Source of the DNA: Mesobacterium pallidum
GTDB taxonomy: Bacteria; Pseudomonadota; Alphaproteobacteria; Rhodobacterales; Rhodobacteraceae
DNA: 64,000 bases
NCBI RefSeq assembly: GCF_019966535.1
Contig: NZ_JAIMID010000012.1
Location: 113,558-177,557, forward strand
Direction of reading: 5' to 3'
A program made the translations under genes and the position numbers. This document shows positions 59,488 to 64,000 of this stretch, one piece after another (positions within the stretch are counted from its first letter, which is position 1; the number at the start of each line of letters is the position of its first letter). The notes beneath the pieces are model-generated. The model did not search any database and had not been told where the DNA came from. It saw nothing but the letters and a program-made list of their open reading frames with translations.

Positions 59488-60134
59488 TGCTGGAAAATGT
59501 CATGAGGCTTTACAACGCGAACTTCTCACCGAATGCGCTGCGTGTACGGGCGGTGGCGCACGAACTGGGCGTGGAACTCGAAATCGTCGAGGTCGACATC
59601 CGTGCCGGGGACAACCGCGCGGCGGAATTTCTTGCCCGCAATTCAAATGCAAAGGTGCCTGTTTTGGAGGACGGGAATTTCGTGCTCTGGGAGTCCCGGG
59701 CGATCTGTGCCTATCTGGCCGGGATCCGGCCCGAGGCAGGGCTCTATCCTGATGGCCTCAAGACGCGGGCCCTCGTCGATCAGTGGGCCTGGTGGCAAGC
59801 CATCCACCTAGGCCCGGCGATGCAGAAGTTGTCCTTTGAGCTGTTCCTCAAAGAGAAATTCGGCATGGGCGATCCTGATCCTACTGTGGTCGAAGCGGAA
59901 CGGAAAGCCACCGATCAGTTCCTTGCCGTTCTGGAAACCGGACTCGACGATAAGGATTGGATTGCAGGCGCACTCAGCCTTGCCGACTTCTATCTGGCGA
60001 CCACATTCATGTATCGCGACCAAGCGGGGATTTCGCTGGACGAATTCCCCAGAATCGCGGGCTGGATCGGCCGGCTTGAAGCGCGTGACAGCTGGCAGAA
60101 GGCCGTAGCACCGCTTCTTGCGCTCTTCGCCTGA
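59487..60134 (+). CDS. Glutathione S-transferase family protein
   Basis: A 215-residue GST. The N-terminal thioredoxin-like domain has RLYNANFSPNALRVRAVAHEL near 7-27 and the glutathione-binding NAKVPVLEDGNFVLWESRAI near 53-72. The helical C-terminal domain has WIAGALSLADFYLATTFMYRD near 155-175. It starts inside the previous stop (TAATG), so it is the last gene of the HxlR set. It may conjugate glutathione to quinones or other electrophiles. Ser in the NFSPN segment is the likely activating residue. Confidence 0.92.
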   Translation: MLENVMRLYNANFSPNALRVRAVAHELGVELEIVEVDIRAGDNRAAEFLARNSNAKVPVLEDGNFVLWESRAICAYLAGIRPEAGLYPDGLKTRALVDQWAWWQAIHLGPAMQKLSFELFLKEKFGMGDPDPTVVEAERKATDQFLAVLETGLDDKDWIAGALSLADFYLATTFMYRDQAGISLDEFPRIAGWIGRLEARDSWQKAVAPLLALFA

Positions 60135-60198
60135 CATCGCGCTCGCCGCGATGATTGAACGATCTGCATCACGTCCGGCGATCGGCGCGCTATCAGAT

Positions 60199-60369
60199 TT
60201 AGACATGAGCAGGAAGCGTCGCATGACAGAAATTAGCCGCAGACAGCCGCGACAACCAACCTGACAAGAGTTCCTCCGGAAGCAATGCGGCGGTTTTGGG
60301 ATGTAGATGCTGTGTCTCATCCCGATCTTTAGAGTTTTCGCGCGGAGTGTATTCATCAGGTCCGATAAC
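60199..60369 (-). pseudogene. Possible TniQ-like fragment
   Basis: A - strand frame without a start codon contains KTAALLPEELLSGWLSRLSA, then ANF, before a TAA. This resembles the N-terminal motif of TniQ proteins (PLP-x-E-x-L-x-SWL-x-RLA-x-AN), which help select target sites in Tn7/Tn5053-like transposition. Only about 30 residues match and the rest is missing, so at most it is a broken relic. Identified by eye only. Confidence 0.35.
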
Positions 60370-60672
60370 TCAGCATCCGTCGCGCCAATTGAGCACGTGC
60401 CGTTCGTCCAAGACAAAGACTGATCTCACGGCCTCCGCGAGCGGGATGCCGAGCACAGTGTAACCGTGCAGGACAGCTATGCGGGTGTCACTGTTCCCTT
60501 AATTCTTGGACGCTGATGTATGTGACCGTTCAGAACCGCGGGGTCATGCTGCCCTGAGCAAGGGTGGTGTAGGACTTATGAAGCTCGCAATGTTGCCCGC
60601 AATAGGCTGCTTCGGGGCTTCATATTTCGTTCGTTCACTCAAACCGCTGTCGTTCCCAGGAACAAGAAAAAA

Positions 60673-60694
60673 CCAGACCGCCGGAGCGGTCTGG
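60673..60694 (-). terminator. Rho-independent terminator after the DUF736 gene
   Basis: A perfect 9-bp stem (CCAGACCGC / GCGGTCTGG) with a four-base loop, followed on the - strand by seven or more T. It lies nine bases after the DUF736 stop and is a textbook intrinsic terminator. Confidence 0.9.
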
Positions 60695-60702
60695 CCGTTG
60701 GC

Positions 60703-61041
60703 TTAGGCGGCGTCTTTGGGGCCCCAAGGGATGACAGCCTGCAGGGACAGATCGTCCTGGTTTGCGGCCTTGCCGAGGTTGGCGTTGAAGCCGTGGTCGC
60801 GGATGGTCAGCGTGTAGTAGTCGGCGCCGGTCTCCTTGTTCTGCTTCTTCCAGATGCCGCCGCACTCGACCAGCTTGCCGCGCGGGGAGCGGCCGAGGAC
60901 GCGGTGCGTGGGGGCCATCGGGTTCGTGCTCGCGACGGGTTCGACCGTGATGTCGAGGTCGAAGGTCAGGGTCGAGATGGAGCCGACGCCCTTGGCGGTT
61001 TCGATGTCGGTGCTGGTGAATTTAATGCAGTTCGTGGTCAT
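60703..61041 (-). CDS. DUF736 family protein
   Basis: A 112-residue protein. The segment TFDLDITVEPV, then PTHRVLGRSPRGKLVECGGI, WKKQNKETGADYYTLTIRD, and the end LSLQAVIPWG match DUF736, a small beta-rich family carried almost only by plasmids and integrative conjugative elements of Alphaproteobacteria. The function is unknown. ATG 61041 is preceded by AAGGAGAAG. Together with the terminator it forms a complete monocistron. It is a good marker that this part of the window came with a conjugative element. Confidence 0.85.
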   Translation of the reverse strand: MTTNCIKFTSTDIETAKGVGSISTLTFDLDITVEPVASTNPMAPTHRVLGRSPRGKLVECGGIWKKQNKETGADYYTLTIRDHGFNANLGKAANQDDLSLQAVIPWGPKDAA

Positions 61042-62279
61042 TGCTCTTCTCCTTGTTTGCATTGCAATGATGGTCACCTTGCAGCTGGCCAAGGCCCGGC
61101 CACACCGAAGGCGAAGCGTAGCGGAGAGGGGCAGGCGCCGGTCTTTTTGGCGCGCGAGGAATGACCCGTAGGGTCAGGGGAAAAAGATCGGCGACAACCT
61201 TTGTGGACGGGACGACAGCTGCGACCAGCATGTCATGCAGAGCAACACATCGGGAGAAGTGCGGTGGCCGCGAAGGACACCCAGGTGAACAGCCGATGAA
61301 ACTGCCGGGGGCGGTGTCCTTTCTGCCCTCTCACCCCGAGCCGCAGCCGGACGGGTTCGCGCTTTGCCGAGCCTTGCCTAACGTGGCGCGACCGCTTGCC
61401 CGTGGTAAGTTGGTCGAGTGAGGTGCCATCTGGCTGAGCGATTTCAAGCAGACCGCCGTGGCATCTGCACCGGGCGCGGGTCATCCCGATTTCGGACCAA
61501 CCCTCTTCGGCATCCCAATAGTTTGCGATTTTTTACATCGCGTCCAACACCGACCCTCTGCCAGCTTTGGCCAGAGCGATCCGGCGGTTGTCGAAACTCC
61601 TTTGCGGTCAATGATGGCAGAACAGCATGTCCGGCAAAGCGAGGACTAACACCGGCTGACACGGGAAAAACGAGACTATTGAAGCGACCCGCCCCGCCCC
61701 AGCGACCGTTACCGAATGGCCGAGATGAAGCGTTGCCACGACCATGCGACGGCTGGTCGGGCTGGCTCCGGAGGAGACGGCACGGCCAGCGGTACGTCGC
61801 AGGGAGAGGCAGCGTTTCAGCTCGGGGAGGGCGGCTGCATGCAGCCGACCGAGTAGGGCGCGGTCCTGACCAAAGGGCAGGATGATTTATGGACAACAAG
61901 CACCCACGAATTCCGTTCGCCGATTTGATGAAACTAACCCCGACTCGGAATGTAACAGATACGACCTTTGGCCTTCTTCAGCCATCCGAGTTGTCGTGCG
62001 CGTAGCTGCCATATCGCGTAGGACGCCCGTAATGCGGGCCAATGAGCCGAAAGGTCTCGATTGGCGACTCGTGATCGATGGTGTTCTCTGGAAGAGGCTA
62101 TTCCGCACAGGCATCGGGAAGGATTCCTGCAACCGAGAGCAGTAGGAAGCTGCCATGAACCCGCTCATATTGCCACTGACCTACTCTCACCACGTTAATT
62201 AAACCCGCTTATCTTAGCCTACCCACTATTTAAGCGAAGCCCGTATTGCTTAAATAAAAGAGGGGCATCATAGTGAGCT
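61042..62279. other. 1.2-kb region with no convincing gene
   Basis: Frames of up to about 155 residues occur on both strands between the DUF736 start and the Fic start. They are rich in Arg, Pro, Ser and Gly, lack ribosome sites and match no family I know. Two of them overlap antiparallel over the same bases (61418-61899), which argues against coding. It presumably holds the DUF736 promoter on the left and the Fic promoter on the right. Base composition falls towards 62150-62270. Confidence 0.5.
62228..62255. repeat. Inverted repeat upstream of the Fic gene
   Basis: ATTTAAGC and GCTTAAAT form a perfect 8-bp inverted repeat with a 12-base spacer in an AT-rich stretch, ending 24 bp before the Fic start. 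It may be an operator or overlap the promoter. Confidence 0.5.
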
Positions 62280-63461
62280 ATGACCGATTCAGACCCCAAC
62301 CAACGCCTTGGCCGCTTTGTCGAAACCCCCGTTGCAGGAGAGACGGTCCGCGCCTTCGTACCACCTCCCCTGCCTCCAGTCCCAACAATCGACGTACTGG
62401 GGCTTCTCGACCGACTCAGCCTCGCGGAGCGCGCCTTAGGGCGGCTGGATGGCATCACGATGCTTCTGCCGCGCCAGGAACTGTTCCTCTATATGTATGT
62501 CCGCAAGGAGGCCGTACTTTCCTCACAGATCGAAGGAACGCAATCGACGCTGACAGACCTGCTGCGTTTCGAGACCGAAGCACAGGCGGGCCAGCCAATC
62601 GATGACATCCGCGAGGTCTCGAACTACGTCGATGCCATGATGTACGGGTTGGAGCGCCTCGAAGACTTGCCACTGTCCCTGAGGCTAATCCGCGAGATGC
62701 ATGCGCGTTTGCTGCAAAGCGGACGTGGCGGCACCAAGGACCCCGGGGAGTTTAGGCGCTCCCAGAACTGGATCGGAGGGACACGTCCCGGTAATGCGCT
62801 GTACGTTCCACCCCCCGTCACGGAACTGGACAATTGCCTCGGCGCGTTTGAACGCTTCATGCACGACGACCAGTCCCGCCTTCCTGCTCTCATCAAGGCA
62901 GGACTGCTGCACGTCCAGTTTGAAACCATCCACCCTTTTCTCGACGGCAATGGCCGCATCGGCAGGTTGCTGGTAACATTGTACCTCTGCGTCAATGGGG
63001 TGCTGCAAAAGCCTCTCCTCTATCTGAGCTTGTTTCTTAAGACGCATCGCGCTGATTACTATCGCCTGCTCCAGGAGGTTCGTGAGCATGGTCAGTGGGA
63101 GGCTTGGCTTGACTTCTTCCTCGCTGGCGTGGCGGATACGGCAAACCAGGCATTTGATGCCGCCACGCGGATTGTTGACCTGTTTAAGGAGGATCGCGAG
63201 CGCATTTCAGCGCAAAGCGATCGCGCCGGTTCGTCACTGCGTATCCATGAACTGTTCCAGCAGCACCCCTTCCTGACCGCGAACCAACTGGTCGAGTACA
63301 CCGGTCTGTCGGCTCCGACGGTGAACGCGGCCCTCGCCGACCTCCAACGCTTCGGAATTCTTGAGGAGATTACTGGGAGGAAGCGGGGGCGTGTTTTCAG
63401 CTATCGCGCCTATCTGACCATCCTCAGCGAGGGTACCGATCCGCTACCCACCACTGCCTAG
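62280..63461 (+). CDS. Fic-family AMP-transferase with C-terminal winged helix
   Basis: A 393-residue Fic protein. The N-terminal Fic_N domain carries the inhibitory motif SSQIEG at about 81-86 (S/T-x-x-x-E-G), which places it in the self-inhibited class II. The catalytic motif HPFLDGNGRIGR lies at about 218-229, and the C-terminal end has a winged helix (FLTANQLVEYTGLSAPTVNAAL). Fic enzymes attach AMP (or remove it) from protein hydroxyls. All key residues are present, so it should be active. No toxin-antitoxin partner is adjacent. Confidence 0.94.
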   Translation: MTDSDPNQRLGRFVETPVAGETVRAFVPPPLPPVPTIDVLGLLDRLSLAERALGRLDGITMLLPRQELFLYMYVRKEAVLSSQIEGTQSTLTDLLRFETEAQAGQPIDDIREVSNYVDAMMYGLERLEDLPLSLRLIREMHARLLQSGRGGTKDPGEFRRSQNWIGGTRPGNALYVPPPVTELDNCLGAFERFMHDDQSRLPALIKAGLLHVQFETIHPFLDGNGRIGRLLVTLYLCVNGVLQKPLLYLSLFLKTHRADYYRLLQEVREHGQWEAWLDFFLAGVADTANQAFDAATRIVDLFKEDRERISAQSDRAGSSLRIHELFQQHPFLTANQLVEYTGLSAPTVNAALADLQRFGILEEITGRKRGRVFSYRAYLTILSEGTDPLPTTA

Positions 63462-63496
63462 AGAAAGGTGCGATGACAATTGCCATTCGACCATGA

Positions 63497-63961
63497 ATGT
63501 CAATCGTGGCTGGGTTGCTCCCCTACAAGTTCGGGCAATGGCTCGGCGTGCCCATGACTCTCAAACTCGTTCCAATAGATCATGGCGAACTCTGCCACGG
63601 CTGGGCGTGGTCCATCGATGATGAGGACGCACTCGCCGAACAGGTTGCACGTATAGTTCTCGGCCAATATCGCCACGTCGCCAAGATCCTGAGCGGTGCG
63701 GGGGTGCCGGGACCTGCTGCCAATGCCGAGCAGGCGACTGCAGCGATCAAACAACTGACGTTGGCGGAGGGTGACGATCCTTGGCACCGTGATGGCTGGC
63801 TGTTCCAGGCGATATCGTGGATCGCCGCGCACCAGCAGCCTGCCGCTTCGCTCACCCGGATGCCTCATATTCGCAAGGCCGATGTCGCGTTTCCCTTAAA
63901 TCTGAGACGAGACGCTTTCGGCAGTAACCGGCCGGTTGCTACCGCGGTGATTTGGCCTTGA
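63497..63961 (+). CDS. Hypothetical protein cut by an insertion-sequence end
   Basis: A 154-residue frame I do not recognise. The region MTLKLVPIDHGELCHGWAWS to about HIRKADVAFPLNLRRDAFG has normal amino-acid use, with Trp, His and Glu; an ATG at 63554 is an alternative start. The last 12 or so codons (from about 63924) are read out of an IS66-like terminus, so the native C-terminus is probably lost beyond the window. Function cannot be given. Confidence 0.5.
   Translation: MSIVAGLLPYKFGQWLGVPMTLKLVPIDHGELCHGWAWSIDDEDALAEQVARIVLGQYRHVAKILSGAGVPGPAANAEQATAAIKQLTLAEGDDPWHRDGWLFQAISWIAAHQQPAASLTRMPHIRKADVAFPLNLRRDAFGSNRPVATAVIWP
63924..63947. repeat. IS66-like terminal sequence (second copy)
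   Basis: GTAACCGGCCGGTTGCTACC, followed by GCGG, agrees with the site at 49902 in 22 of 24 bases and has the same orientation. It interrupts the hypothetical frame at 63497 and is followed by the end of a - strand gene, so a second element probably extends past the right edge. Confidence 0.6.
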
Positions 63962-64000
63962 TGCGGGCGACGAGATCTGTGTCATCGACGAAGTCGTCGA
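63939..64000 (-). CDS. C-terminal end of a mobile-element protein (partial)
   Basis: The last 62 bases read on the - strand as DDFVDDTDLVARIKAKSPR followed by TAG, with the stop inside the IS66-like terminal sequence. This mirrors the transposase and end arrangement at 49902-50298. The residues do not match the usual LLPWNW ending, so it may be a different IS protein. Too short to identify. Confidence 0.4.
   Translation of the reverse strand, partial: DDFVDDTDLVARIKAKSPR

Larger units (their letters stand above)
60135..60702. other. Gap holding a possible TniQ remnant and no intact gene
   Basis: This 568-bp stretch between the GST gene and the DUF736 gene shows many short frames in all directions and none with family character, apart from the fragment listed at 60199-60369. 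It ends with the DUF736 terminator. The mixture suggests decayed mobile DNA. Confidence 0.5.

Noticed and set aside
61418..61899. Antiparallel frames of 151-155 residues in the gene-poor region
   Set aside because: Both strands are open over the same bases, composition is Arg/Pro/Ser rich, and neither has a ribosome site or recognisable domain.
1..64000. CRISPR arrays, tRNA, rRNA or a complete intact insertion sequence
   Set aside because: I saw no regularly spaced direct repeats, no cloverleaf or rRNA-like stretch, and only remnants or single ends of IS66-like elements.

Overview
The window is GC-rich chromosomal or large-plasmid DNA. It is probably from a marine or soil alphaproteobacterium of the Rhodobacterales (Roseobacter-like). 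This rests on the dense acyl-CoA catabolism, TRAP transporters, IS66 remnants, a DUF736 gene and protein style; no rRNA, tRNA or housekeeping gene is present to confirm it.

About 49.8 kb is a catabolic island for CoA-activated organic acids. It contains 10 acyl-CoA dehydrogenases (ACADs), 5 class III CoA-transferases, 5 enoyl-CoA hydratase/isomerase proteins, 3 MaoC-fold proteins, 2 thiolase-fold/DUF35 pairs, 2 SDRs, 2 adenylate-forming proteins, ETF-alpha/beta and 3 uptake systems. It falls into blocks. Block A (1-12.5 kb) is mostly on the + strand: two ACAD pairs, a TAXI-type TRAP transporter, thioesterase, SDR and a thiolase/DUF35 pair, plus a divergent MaoC-IclR unit. Block B (12.5-20.7 kb) is on the - strand: DctPQM TRAP transporter, two hydratases, two ACADs and a CoA-transferase. 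Block C (20.9-34.7 kb) has a nitronate monooxygenase-like flavoprotein, a six-gene - operon (transglutaminase-like, MaoC, ACAD pair, hydratase, PaaK-like protein), a four-gene - operon (DUF35, thiolase-like, MaoC, CoA-transferase), two + CoA-transferases and an ACAD. Block D (34.9-49.8 kb) is a 12-gene - operon (SDR, LivG, acyl-CoA ligase, LivHMF, two LivK, two hydratases, ETF) plus an ACAD/CoA-transferase pair.

Heteromeric ACAD pairs together with thiolase-fold proteins that lack the usual cysteine and sit beside DUF35 and MaoC resemble the side-chain shortening machinery for steroids and other bulky acids. The actual substrate cannot be read from the sequence, and no ring-degrading steroid enzymes are present. 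A 16-bp palindrome of form TCTAAC-N4-GTTAGA recurs in front of the transcription units of blocks C and D. It looks like the operator of an unlinked regulator.

From 49.8 kb on, the DNA is accessory: an IS66 transposase remnant with a nonsense codon, an amine-oxidase remnant, an RND efflux operon under two TetR genes, and an HxlR-controlled set (DoxX-like, DODA-type dioxygenase, DUF5519, NmrA-like reductase, GST) that looks like a quinone/catechol stress module. After it come a possible TniQ remnant, a DUF736 gene, about 1.2 kb with no convincing gene, a Fic protein, and a reading frame cut by a second IS66-like end at the right edge.
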